Origin: Arbacia lixula
Lineage: Eukaryota; Echinodermata; Echinoidea; Arbacioida; Arbaciidae
Direction of reading: 5' to 3'
Length of the DNA: 64,000 bases
Assembly (NCBI GenBank): GCA_963669155.1
Contig: OZ022589.1
Location: forward strand, 9,195,641 to 9,259,640
The position numbers and the translations under genes are program-made. Positions 1-11,389 of the stretch are shown here, piece by piece (position 1 is the first letter of the stretch; each line of letters starts with the position of its first letter). Below the pieces are notes generated by a model that did not search any database, was not told the origin of the DNA, and saw only the letters and a program-made list of their open reading frames with translations.

Positions 1-14
1 CTCGGGAGAATGTA

Positions 15-245
15 CTGTTCAGGGAAGACAAAAATCCTTCAAACAGGTGACTGTGAGCAATCTTCTTACCAATGGTCTTAAATTCATGTATTGTCCATTT
101 AAGAAACTTGCTGAAATTTATTTGCCCTCAAACGATCCACATTTAGAGTAATTAGTGGTAAAATCCCAATTTCTCAAAATGTTCGGCCCGAATATTTCGA
201 GGATTTGTGATGTAATCACTAAATACTCCCCGGCGATAATTAAAG
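15..245. repeat. Diverged copy of foldback MITE family A
   Basis: Matches one arm of the inverted-repeat element at 9680-10002: the same ordered blocks for 'gaagacaaaa', 'accaatggtcttaaattcat', 'gtattgtccat' and 'gatccacattt' are present. The middle carries 'ttcggcccgaa', a small palindrome also present in the copy at 14135-14412. No coding potential. Confidence 0.75.
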
Positions 246-497
246 GTTAGGCTTGACTGGAAATGCATTTTACGCATGCATTAATCTTTTTTCAAGTTAT
301 TGAACATTTGTGTATTTGCAATTCAAGCGGATTTTGTAAAATATTATTCTAATTCATAAGTATCTACCTCTTGTAGCAAATCTTAGATCTGATATTGTAT
401 AAATAGCAGCATACTAACAATGTTATTTTGGGTTTATTTGTAACAAAATATCAAGTTCGGCCTAAAAATAGACGTATTGAGATATAAAGAGCAGATT

Positions 498-993
498 AGG
501 TGCGTCTTCATTAGCCCGATCAGATGGAATAGCGAGCTAGTTTGCTGATCCGGGGAACTAGCCTGAAGTTGCAATCGCGTCTTCATTAGCTCGAATCTTG
601 GGATGCATAAATTATCCTGAGTTTCGCACATACCAGCAGTGTGCGACGGGAATAGGCCACGACCGCATGGCTTCGGTTGTGAGCTCGCATTTATGCATGC
701 ATAAAAACCTATTACGTAAACAATGCCTTGTGCGTGCTGATGCATGCCGGGATCGAGGAATTTTCAGGCTAATGAAGGCGCTCCGAGCTAGCTCGAGCTA
801 TTTCGTGAACTACCTCGAGCTAGCTCCATCTAGCCCAAGATTTCTTGGGAAATTTTCTCGACCAAATTGCTCGCTATTTTGCCTAATCTGGCTAATGAAG
901 ACGCAAATAGCCAGCTATTTCGTGATCTGGCTAGCTAACCCGATCAGAACAAGCTCGCTATTTCGCCCACATCGGGCTAATGAAGACACCCCT
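498..993. mobile_element. Non-autonomous TIR element, family B, copy 1
   Basis: The ends are inverted repeats of about 45 bases: the left starts 'aggtgcgtcttcattagccc' and the right, read on the other strand, starts 'aggggtgtcttcattagccc'. The trinucleotide att flanks both ends, a possible target-site duplication. The core motif gcgtcttcattagc recurs inside the element in both orientations (near 573, 770, 890 and 970), so the terminal motif is nested several times. The apparent ORF at 598-1074 is repeat DNA, not a gene. A second copy lies at 10904-11387. Confidence 0.8.
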
Positions 994-1857
994 ATTGAGA
1001 CGGAGATAGTTGCTGAAATATCACATGTCCCGCTGGGTTTTGATAGGATCTCTACACCCTGCACTGCTCTGTGATATCTGACAAAATCTACAGATTCATG
1101 CCTGTATGTGTCCTGATGCGATGTTCAGCTTGCTCTGTCCATGGTGAATTAACACTGCACATTTACATCATATCTGATAAGAATACCACATGGCTTACAA
1201 ATTGTTTGGGCATAGACTTTTGGTGTGTTTGGCTTGGCTTCTGATGTACTTGACCCAAAATTACATATCAAGATACACGATTGTGGCGAGTAAAGGCCCA
1301 AACGCTGTTGGCAACCGTTGATTTCCCCACCCTCTTCCAAACGAAAACATGGTAACACCATCAATGTATTACCACCACAGGAGCATGCCTGATCCTGCCT
1401 GTACGGACTTGACATGACCAAAACATAGCGGGCCTGGCATGCGTCCAACTTGCTCATGTCGCAGTCATTTGCTCCGATTCGCCCACGCTCCCGTAGCCTA
1501 TACCTCAGACCTGTATTGACGCTGAGTTTAAAGGGATCTGTCAGTCTACCTACCTGTAAATGTAATGTCCTTTTCAGAAGTGAATATCTTCAGACAAAGA
1601 CATGATATTTGGGCTATAGTCGTATCTTTTTGTGTGTCAACATCACTATGTTTATTTTTGTTTGCGTGCCCTAATCGAAAAAAGGTAGGAAGCTTAGTAT
1701 GGATCAGCAGTAAGATAATCCTCTCAAAAAGAGCATAAAGGAAACTTTATTTTGATTAAATCCCCCCCCCTCCTTCCCCTGTTTCATACGGGCCCAGGTT
1801 GTCTACATTCTGAGGCCATATAAGGTGTGGGCACCAACAGTGAATTTTCTCCAAAAA

Positions 1858-2015
1858 ACAACAAGAAATATAAGAAGGCAGTGAAATACTTTGGAATTTT
1901 GGAGAGAAGGTGAATATTTTCTGGTTTTGTTAGCCCCAACAATAAATATAAGAAGGCAGTGAAATATTTTTGAATTTTAGAGAAAAGGTGAATATTTTCT
2001 GGTTTTGTCAGCCCC
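1858..2015. repeat. Two-copy tandem repeat, unit about 79 bases
   Basis: The block beginning 'aatataagaaggcagtgaaa' and ending with 'gaatattttctggttttgt' occurs twice in a row with few differences. No coding potential seen. Nothing recognisable lies between 1000 and 1858 or from 2020 to 3010. Confidence 0.8.
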
Positions 2016-3014
2016 CCAAATACAAAAACCTCACAGCCCTTCCAGAGTGAGCGGAAATTCTGGCCATGCAGACAGGGAATCGAATTAGGTCATTTCAGGG
2101 AACCACTTTTACTTACAATCCCTCACTGATTGATTGATTGAACTTTATTTATTTCCATCAACATAAAAATGAACATATTTACATACATAGAAAAATATGA
2201 TATAAACATGAAGATACATTTTTAAGATAATAATGAATAAACGCGTCATGTTGGACACGTATAAACAATTTAAATATAAAATATATGAATGGTTACCATT
2301 GGAGAAAAAGGGATACCTGTTAAAGCTGTAGAGGCTTGATAAATTAGGCGCACATATATGGTAATAATACATAAAATGGCTAGATTTGGTACTGTGTTCT
2401 GGAGATAATGATGTACCCTACTTTGGTCTTGGATCTCACGGCTAATTGAAGATTCGACTTTAAATTGATGTCATTCTGCTAAAATTCAGCTTCCAGGTTA
2501 TGATGTTGAGAGGGAAGTGTTTTTAAAGTATTTTTTGTCTATTTCTGTCGTATCTATAAAACAAAGTTGTTTGGCATGCAGAGGGCTTCACTATTATTTA
2601 ATCACATTTTGTCTCCATTGAATCCTTAGAGTACAGTCCAGCAGGCCTACATGATGCCTATGAAAATATTGTATGGCTTTTATGAATTTACATGTAGGAA
2701 ACATCTTCATTTTCCCATAAAAATATTGTGACAGAATGCATCATTTGAAAGTACATTGCATTACTTTGTAGAAGGCAAACAAGACCGACCTTTACTAAAA
2801 AAAGTATTTATGATATGAATTTGATTTTTAAACAAGTAAAGAATCTCTTTAAAGACATGGGTTATCCCTTTTGCAGGTCAACAAAAATAAAATAATTTTG
2901 TAAATAACACAGAAGATTCAGGTACTGTATCAAAGATTCCCTCCCAATGATATAACTGGAAACTGACTTTGAGCGGAATTATAGCAATCACTAGTACATG
3001 TATATGAGGAGGTT

Positions 3015-3330
3015 TTTGGCTGGTCGGCCGAAGCCTTTAGCCAAGAGACAGGAGACCGCTCTGCGCTATGGCCCGAACCACAGTGCATTTATTCAGTGGG
3101 AACCTATCAACTGTGAGTAGTGCGTTATGCACCGATGGGCAATACGATTGTGAATGAACATGTAGACTACGACCGCTAGGTTTCAAACGTAAAACATCAA
3201 TAGTTTTTCATTTTTCCGGAAAAGGTTTGTGAGACTATAACTGTGAGATTTTGCACGCGTTACGGTTGGGGTATACTGCCGATCCCTGCCAAGTTTCATG
3301 ACTTTTTTTGCAAATGGGACACCCTGTCTT
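3015..3330 (+). repeat. Dispersed repeat family C
   Basis: Ends with a block reading tttcatgac, then 'gcaaatgggacaccctgtct'. It also contains 'gtgagattttgcacgcgtta' and 'ggcaatacgattgtgaat'. The same ordered blocks recur at 34995-35430, and inverted or partial copies lie at 5447-5665, 10175-10290, 13920-14115 and 24670-24800. A further fragment is at 3745-3800. No ORF of note. Confidence 0.75.
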
Positions 3331-4772
3331 TAATAGCAAATGTGATCACTGCTGAAATCAATGGCAGACCACTGATTTCCATGGAGGCAGATGAAGCCCG
3401 CTGTTTTGGAACTTAGTGCGGATGAAGATGGTGGTATTGATTCAGAGTGTTCTGTGAGGCGCCAAAACAAACGCTATCTCGTTTCCGCCCACCCACACAA
3501 CGATGCACTCTTTTTCAACGTGCACTCCATGCATAGTTTGTGGTGCAGACTGCAGCAACCCTAATCGAGTGCTATTCTGCCTCGACAGTTGGTCTGTATC
3601 TAGTTAGTTTTCAGGAAAACAGAGCGTAATCATCTCAAAGTGATGAAATTGTTGGAATTAAACCAAAATTGGACCTGCCTGTAATCATTACTACCACTTC
3701 TAAGCTACAAAAAAGGTTGATTTGTATGAAATTAGAGAAACAGAGTTTCATGACTTTTGCAAATGGGACTCCCTGTCTTTAAGGACAGGCTAGCCCATTT
3801 GCAACAATTTGTACACATGGTGCATTGCATTACATAACAGTGACAGCTGGAGCCTACATCATTCAGCTTAGACCTGGTTATACTTCTGTCAAGTAATTAT
3901 CACAGCATCATGTAGACACTTCCATTATGTATGCGCTATATACTTAACGGGACAGACTGGCCGAAGAATTAGATTATTCACTGCACAAATGCATGTAGGT
4001 AGGGTACGATAACACTAGAAGGCAAATTTCATCAGACAATGCAAGTACCTGTAATATGTCCATAAAGGGGTATTCGAGTTCTGAAATAATTTACTGTCAA
4101 TAGAAGCAGAACAGTCTGAGGAAGCTGTGTAAAACAAGTTTTAGGAAAATTTAACAAATAATAAGAAAGTTATGATTAATGATACAAAGATTAATATTTC
4201 TGGAACACATATTGGCCTCTCATGAAGCTGTGATGTAGAAAGTAAAAGCACTCTTATCATAAAGGTAGTCCTTATGGCCATGAGCAATTTTGATATAACG
4301 GTTTTTAATGGATTTGATTTGAGTGGTTATTGCAGACAGGCAATTTCTATTGGCATGGATTTTTGCGGGCAGGTTTCACTGTTGTAGCTATGAAGCAGAA
4401 GTTGATGATATCAGAAATACCTGTCATTACTAGGTGTACTAGATTGAAGGCTACTTTCAGAGGTTCATCTAAACCCATATATTGATTGTGTCCCTTTAAA
4501 TATTCCACATGGAAGGTCTGCACGGCTAGACTACTAGTGGCAAGGGTCTTGCCCTGTTTCTAAAATTAGCAAACCTCCCAGGGTCTCGCTCTTTTCCCCC
4601 CACCCCCAGGTACAGTCTGTTTACTTTTCGTCCAATCACAACAAAGCTCAGGGAGCACTCCTGTGTACTTGTAGCTTGCCACTCCCCCACCCTTCCCCTG
4701 TCTATTCATCACACACACTCTGTACACTTCGGGTGAAGAAACACGCTTTCCTATTCAATTCAGTGACCCTGA

Positions 4773-4773
<1 letters not shown>

Positions 4774-4821
<48 letters not shown>

Positions 4822-4826
4822 ACACA
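4774..4826. repeat. (CA)n microsatellite
   Basis: About 26 CA units with one interruption near the end. ORFs crossing it are composed of His/Thr or Val/Cys runs and are not genes. Confidence 0.97.
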
Positions 4827-5446
4827 TATCTGGAGAAACCAATGGGTGTAGTTATAGAGTGAGAATTGTTCGATTGTTGTTTTGTGGCGTGTGACCATGT
4901 GGCACCAGCACTTTGTTGATTTCTTTGGTGGCTAGCCTCCCATACTTTCTGCTCAGGGATTTTACTCAGTTGTTTTGATGAATGTGGAGACGAACTGCGT
5001 ACATGTCTGTAGGATTGGAAAACATTGACCACGAGGGAGGCTTGGATTACAAGCAGGCCTGGATAAGATTGAATGTGTGTGCAGGTATACTGTGCTACAG
5101 CGATCATGATATTGAGGAAAGGAGATGTGGTGGTGGAGGTGGCAGGAGTAACGACATTAGATTGCAGTTGAGCGTTCATTGGTTGTTTGTCATCTGTGGT
5201 CGGATCTGCTAAGGTGGTGTCGTGAACCTTATCTAACGATCAGATTACGAGTGGGAATATGGCAGCACGTGATGAAGTGTTTTTCTTCTTGTTTGGGGTT
5301 GTGCAGTGTTGGCTGACTGGATCCTTATGCACTGCAGTGTAGTGGAGCATTGCACTGCAGTGTTATCAGATTGTTTTTCTCTTTTTAGCTGTTCACCATG
5401 CTCACATGTCTGTATTGTTAGAAACAGGGAAGCCCATTTGTAGAAG

Positions 5447-5665
5447 TAACAAAACATGGCAGGAATTAGCTGTATACCTTAACAATAACATGCATGACAT
5501 CTCACAGTCATAGCCTTATGCACCTTTTCCAGAAAAGTGAAAAACTGTCCTTGTTTATATTTGAAACATAGGGACTTAAGTTTACACTCATCATTATATT
5601 GTCCCTGTCAGTGCATGATGTGTTGGGAAGTGGGCATTGCTTGCGTTAAACGCACGCAGTCAACC
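5447..5665 (-). repeat. Dispersed repeat family C, inverted copy
   Basis: Read on the minus strand this matches the 3' half of the 35000-35430 copy, including the stretch around cgcacgc/gcgtttaacgc, 'catgatgtgttgggaagtgg' and 'atctcacagtcatagcc'. Diverged and coding-free. Confidence 0.65.
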
Positions 5666-5854
5666 CGCTACACCTCCGAAATCGTTCGTACATGTATTTA
5701 TCGTGCGCGTATGCATGTTCGGCGAGGTCTTGAATACATAGTGAGCAGCAACACCTCACTCGTAAAGGGTTACTAAATTCGAAAAATAAGTTCCCACTAA
5801 TCTATGTAAAATTATCCACTAAAAACGAATTTCATATTCGTTTGCCGCAATAAA

Positions 5855-6235
5855 TTCTCATTTTGACAAAAATTTGAAAAATAAACCCACGCCTCCAGTG
5901 ACGTATGAGAAGTCAATATACCATAATGCCAACGGCGTAAATAAAATATTTTATTCATGTCATTCAAACAATACGTTGCCAATGGGAACCCCAATGCTTG
6001 TCCGAGGTTTGTCTGAGGAGCAACAACCAATAGATTCAAAGTGCATTCCATCCATTGAATCTGAATGACAAGATACAGGTGTTTGCAATAATGCGTTACT
6101 ACGCAGTTAGGGGGAAAGTTGTGAATACATTACGAAAATGGTCTATTGTTGACTTCTGTACAATCTATGGAATTTTGACTTCTCATACGTCACTGGAGGT
6201 GTGAGTTTTTTTCAAATTTTCGTCAAAATAAGAGC
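5855..6235. repeat. Foldback element with about 55-base arms
   Basis: The left arm contains 'cctccagtgacgtatgagaa' followed by gtcaa. The right arm near 6175-6225 is its reverse complement ('ttctcatacgtcactggagg'). The arms enclose about 270 bases of non-coding DNA. Confidence 0.75.
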
Positions 6236-7092
6236 TATGCCCTTTTCCATAGAAGTTGGTTCTCGATATAAATTATTATCATTCTAGGTAGCCTAGGTCT
6301 TTAATGATCAGGTGGGCGTATTTCAGTGGTAAAGTTTACCTGACATAACTAGAACACACAATTACACATCAACGAATGTAAAACAACTAGGACATTTACT
6401 GCATTATGGTAATACAATCTTTTAGATCTCATTATACCTAGAGCTTGTATTTTCTTAAATGATATCACTGCTTGTCTGTCCTCACACTGGTAATCTACAG
6501 TCTACTGGCCAGTGATCACGGTTTCCCATTGGCCGAGTTAATATAGCCTAGCCTTCAACCTATTGGGTATTGGTAATCCAAACAGTGTTATTCAATATAT
6601 GGGTCTGGCTGTGGTAGACTAGTCTTTCTCAATTCCTTCTCCCGCTCACCTGATGGAGGGAGAAAAGAAGAGAATGGAAAAAAAGTGTTAGTCTTGTGAG
6701 TACTGCAGCATGACTAGACTTTATTTGTTCAGTTTTGATTAAATATGTTGGAAAGCCTAGGGGTGAGGCTAGCTTTAGGTGTGGTAGCCAGCTGTGGGGA
6801 TGGAGTAAATAGATGGGTCTTCACTTGAAGGTAGATGCAAATTATCTCAATCTGACGTGTCTTGGCAAACAAATGCCAATATCTTAAAGATGTGTTCAGG
6901 AAAATGCCTCATTACTGCTACTGCAAAATAATGTGATAATGTTGAGGAACATGGTTGAATGTTTTTTGATATCCCAATGAAACATCTCAAGGATAATGTG
7001 CATTTTGTCATTAAGACGCAAACAAGCAAATAGCACATTATTTTGTGCATCCTTGTTGATTGATGCTTGATGCAGTAATCCCTTATAGCAGC

Positions 7093-7325
7093 TACACTAC
7101 AGCTCAAAGGAATTGGCATTGGGAAAGGGAAAGGGAAGAAAGGGAAGCACCCGCAGTTTTAAACTGCGGTATATTTTGTCCAGTTCATCATGAAACATGA
7201 TGCTTTTTAGGCTAAAACATTGTGTTTCATGCTGAACTGGACAAAATATAATGCGGTTTAAAACTGCAGCTCCTTCCCTTTCTTCCCTTTCCCTTTCCCT
7301 ATGCCAATTCCTTTGAGCTGCTGTA
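7093..7325. mobile_element. Foldback MITE family D, copy 1
   Basis: A nearly full-length inverted repeat. It starts 'tacactacagctcaaaggaa' and ends with the reverse complement form 'ttcctttgagctgctgta'. Each arm holds a purine tract of agggaaagggaag type and a 'tattttgtccagttc' block. ORFs reported across it are repeat DNA. A second copy is at 24950-25184. Confidence 0.85.
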
Positions 7326-7729
7326 TACATGAAACTGTATTGGGATGTTGGAACTGAAACAGGTTCCATCTGGTGTTGATGTGCAGTTTGCTGCACATTC
7401 ATATTAGTGGTATAAGATGCATACCAAACCTTGATAATGTTCCCAATTGAGCAGAAACGGATGAAGAAGTGAAATTGCCAGAAATTTCCTATGGTGCATA
7501 TTAACACTATTTAGCCAAATCGCTGCAACTTGCTTTTTACTATCATGCCAATTTCCCACATCAGGAGTAGCACGCTAGTACACAACCTTAATTTGGGTCT
7601 AATGCGGACACACCTAATGGCACTGATTTGTAGGGGTTGACGGATTTGTTCATTAGAGAATAATAGGCCAGCTTCTGTCTGAGTTAAAACGCCGTCCGCC
7701 CATACCCTAATGAACAAGTGCCTGAGCTA

Positions 7730-8328
7730 CAGTTGAGGCCAAAAGTTTACATACACCCATGGAATTCAGTGAAATTTGTTTGCTTGCCAAACATCATGAA
7801 ATTGACTATATCTTCAGAAATATAAGTACTACCATGGCAAATTTGGTATCAAATGAAAGAGCGTATTTCACATGATTGGAATGCCGTTGGCAGTAATATT
7901 CATGCCAAATGTATTCTATTGTTTGTTATCATATTTTTAAACATCGTTTCAGAGAAATTTATAAGTGTCAAATCTATGATTTATATTACATTTTCTATCC
8001 TGATATGTCACCACTGAACAAAAAAGTGTAATCTGAAATGTGTGTGTTGATAAGTATCTAGCACAAACATGAAATGTTTTTGTCAAGTTTTTATTTTCAA
8101 TTTGTATAGAATAAGAAGATTAGGGGGAACAAAATAACACCTAAATATTTTTCAACTCCTGATGACAAAGCAATGTGATGTAGGGGCATGACATACTCAT
8201 TTGTTTGATACCAAATTCGTCATGACAGCAAAAAATATTTTATAAGATACAGTACATTTTATGATGATTGGCAAGTGTCAACTTTTCTTTGAATTTCCTG
8301 GGTGTATGTAAACTTCAGGCCTCAACTG
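7730..8328. mobile_element. Tc1/mariner-like non-autonomous element (599 bases)
   Basis: The left end reads 'cagttgaggccaaaagttta' then catacaccc, and the right end is the inverted counterpart 'cagttgaggcctgaagttta'. These match the general form of Tc1-family terminal repeats (cagttgaag...gtttacatacac). The left flank ends in TA, and the right flank begins TT, so the TA duplication is probably mutated. The subterminal sequence is also palindromic. No transposase ORF is present, so it is non-autonomous. Confidence 0.85.
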
Positions 8329-9060
8329 TTCACGTAGTACATGATGTATTATGTTGATCAATCCAAATTTGAATTGATATAGAAGGGGGATAAAGAAGGG
8401 AAAGGTGTCCTTATCGACTGCAGCCTGAAACATAGGCCAACAGAAAATGGGTAAAGTTGTTGTTGTTTTTTCTCACTTTAAATCACTGTTTGTAATCCTT
8501 ATCTCGCAGTGACAACGGATTCAGGATGAGTGACACACACAAAAGAAGAGGGTCCTTCAAATTGGGACAGCTCAGTCCACAAAGCCATTCATTGGATAAT
8601 TAGCTCAGGAAGTATGAAGTGGAACTAAACTTAGTCTTCAAAAACAGACTCTATTTTGCTTTGTATCTTATATGAAACCTGTTTGGGTCTAAAAAGAGAA
8701 TCACAGTCATTTACAGTTATGTATACTGATTATAAGTTGTTGTTGTTGTTTTAGTGTTCTATATGGCACACATTGCAAATTGATTATTTTAGCTGTCATT
8801 TTGAAAATCTCCAAATTGATAAATAAATGATGCATTTGGTGTGTTCTTTTTGACATGAAAAACCTGTGTAAAGCATTGAAAAGAAAATACAAATAGTTTA
8901 ATTATATCCCTATGTATAATTTAGAGATAAGGAACCATGAGTCTGTATATCAGACTTGTGATGGATGACTTAATATATTTTCATGCAGATGTGGAGGGAA
9001 GCTTACAAGTAAAACAACAACACAAGACATAGAATATTAGACTGATTAGGAGCTATATCC

Positions 9061-9080
9061 TTTTTTTTTTTTTTTTTTTT
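9061..9080. repeat. poly(T) tract of 20
   Basis: Twenty uninterrupted T. It could be the tail of a minus-strand retroposed copy, but no body was recognised beside it. The surrounding 8330-9500 otherwise shows nothing I can name. Confidence 0.9.
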
Positions 9081-9522
9081 AACTGATAAAGCAAATGCAG
9101 CTTATAACCCTTTATCACTTGTCCATGGGTTTTTGATTACAGCTTGACAAAGGTGTGTTTTGATAGGTCAGTGTGCACAGACTGACCTTGCTATTAACAA
9201 GTTTACATGTAGACAATGCCTTTTCTACAGCTCAGGTCTTCTCTACAACCCAACACATTTAGTTTCTGTGATCTAGTTCAGAATAGCTGTACAGCTGTAA
9301 TTGATATTCGTAGCAGAAACGGCTCAGTTTTCCTATCCACGGACCTGCTAGTACCTGGAAATACACATTCCTGTGCATGGTGTGGGATGAGTAGGCCTAC
9401 CGAATACCCTGGAATGAGTCAGTAGGTCATATTGGAAGCAGCGTGGATTGTCTGTGGCTCGTCTGTGGCTCGGCTGTGGCTTGATCACCTGGTTAGAGGT
9501 AGAAGCAACTGTCCCAACCACA

Positions 9523-9567
9523 ATGGCGGATGGTGGAGGTTTGCTGCCGTGGTCTAAACATGCCAAG
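9523..9567 (+). CDS. Candidate first coding exon (15 codons)
   Basis: ATG lies in a good initiation context (cacaATGGCG) and encodes MADGGGLLPWSKHAK. It is followed at once by a plausible splice donor (AAG|gtttgt) in phase 0. The upstream 100 bases are unique, non-repetitive and moderately GC-rich, like a 5' leader. The phase matches the exon that starts at 24415, so it could be a first exon of that plus-strand gene, about 15 kb away. The short length and average donor keep this tentative. Transcript data would decide. Confidence 0.35.
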
Positions 9568-9679
9568 GTTTGTGTAAAGCTTAGCCAGGTTCTCCATGCG
9601 CTTCTTACGCCATGGGCACTACAGTGGGACTACATCCAAACATGCATAGTGTCTGTGTACAGAGCATTACTCATATTTT

Positions 9680-10002
9680 TAAAGGGCATAAACTGCACTG
9701 GGAAGACAAAAAGCCTTCAAAAGGGTGATCATGAGCAATCTTACCAATGGTCTTAAATTCATGTATTGTCCATTTTAGAAACTTGCTGAAAGTTGTTTGC
9801 CCTCGAATGATCCACATTTGGAGTAATGAGCGATTAAACCACAAATTTGGATTACTCCAAATGTGGATCACTTGAGGGCAAATAACTTTCAGCAAGTTTC
9901 TAAAATGGACAATACATGTATTTAAGACCATTGGTAAGAAGATTGCTCACGATCACCTTTTTGAAGGCTTTTGGTCTTCCCAGTACAGTATATGCCCTTT
10001 AA
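9680..10002. mobile_element. Foldback MITE family A, full copy
   Basis: Two arms of about 155 bases in inverted orientation around a short spacer near 9840. The outer ends are ttaaagggcat and atgccctttaa. The arms contain 'accaatggtcttaaattcat', 'ttagaaacttgctgaaagtt' and 'gatccacatttggagtaat'. The TTAA-like outer bases could be a target-site duplication. No coding capacity. Confidence 0.85.
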
Positions 10003-10174
10003 AGGGGGAGGAATGAGCAAATATAAATTGTTCTCAATGAGAGCAAAAACAAAATGAGAAGCAGAGCGCAAAAAGTTCTGAGGAAAGTCTTTCAACAAAT
10101 ATAGAGCAAATTGTGGATGCTTTGATGATATGAAGATTTTTGGAGGCAAATTTGGGACTTTGACATAAGACTAG

Positions 10175-10290
10175 TGAAAATGTTCATGCAGCTGTGACTG
10201 TAATATTCTTACACATAACTGGTAAGGTATACTGTTGATTCCTGCCGAGTTTTATGACTATTGCAAATGGGCTACTCTGTCTTTAAAAGT
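10175..10290 (+). repeat. Fragment of dispersed repeat family C
   Basis: Contains 'gattcctgccgagttttatg', then a gcaaatgggctactctgtct block matching the 3' end of the copies at 3015 and 34995. Confidence 0.65.
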
Positions 10291-10903
10291 GCATGATCAT
10301 CAGTAACGATGGGCAGTTGAGGTACACATCGCCTGGTATGTGCTCTTCAGACTGGTAACACAACAAATTGAACTCCACGAAGTTGACCAAAGCTAGAAGA
10401 AAGTTTGGTCGGATAGCTAGCTACGCTGCAATTCTCACACACATACGTACACGCACCACTCAATGTCTGCACATGCATTATAGCGTATCAATGATTGCTG
10501 CTGATATAGCATGTGTGCGATACCATGACTGTCAAAGATTATATCATGAGTGTGGGGCTAATACATGTAGGATCGCTGCCAATCAAATTAAAATAGAATA
10601 AAATAAAAATTAAATAACTAATTACCCACATTTGCAGGTTGCTGGGTATTTCCTAATCCAAACCAGCATGAATATATTCAGGTATATACTAACCAGACTA
10701 CTGTCTAGTTTTCACCTAGTCTATCCATCAGCCCAAAGAAGAATAAGAGAGTTATCTGGCTACTGCAGCCAGTGCCTATGTAGAGTTGAGTTGAGCTGAA
10801 AAATATCCCATCAGGCTTGAATGCAGGCTACAGCTAATCAGGGGCTCTCCTCATGAATCCATCATCAATCATGATGATGGCCTGGCCTAGAAATAGACTT
10901 ACA

Positions 10904-11387
10904 AGATGCGTCTTCATTAGCCCGATCACACGAAATAGCGAGCTAGTTTACTGATCCGGGGAACTAGCCTGAAGTTGCAATTGCGTCTTCATTAGCTCGA
11001 AACTTGGGATACGTAAGCTCGCACATACCAGCAGTGTGCGACGGGAATAGACCATGACCGCTGGCTTCGGTTGTGACCTCGCATTCACGCACATATAAAA
11101 ACCTATTATGTAAACAATGCCTCGTGGGCACTGATGCATGCTGGGATCGAGAAATCTTCAAGCTAATGAAGACGCTCCGAGCTAGCTCGAGCTAGTTCGC
11201 GAACCAGCTTGAGCTAGCCCCATCTAGCCCAAGATTTCTTGGGAAATTTTCTCGACCAAATAGTGAGCTATTTTGCCCAATCTGGCTAATGAAGACGCAA
11301 ATAGCCAGCTATTTTGTGATCTGGCTAGCAAACCTGATCAGAACAAGCTCGCTATTTCGTCCACATTGGTCTAATGAAGACACCCCT
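10904..11387. mobile_element. Non-autonomous TIR element, family B, copy 2
   Basis: Aligns along its whole length with 498-993 at high identity, including the terminal gcgtcttcattagcccg repeats, the 'accagcagtgtgcgacggga' block and the internal 'cgagctagctcgagcta' palindrome. No clear target-site duplication was seen here. Confidence 0.85.
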
Positions 11388-11389
11388 AT

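Noticed and set aside
598-1074. 158-residue plus-strand ORF
   Set aside because: Lies inside the family B transposon, which recurs at 10904-11387; no protein-like features.
4676-5179. Overlapping ORFs with His/Thr and Val/Cys runs
   Set aside because: Produced by the (CA)n microsatellite.
7097-7507. 136-residue minus-strand ORF with Arg/Glu run
   Set aside because: Spans foldback MITE family D; the charged run is its purine tract.
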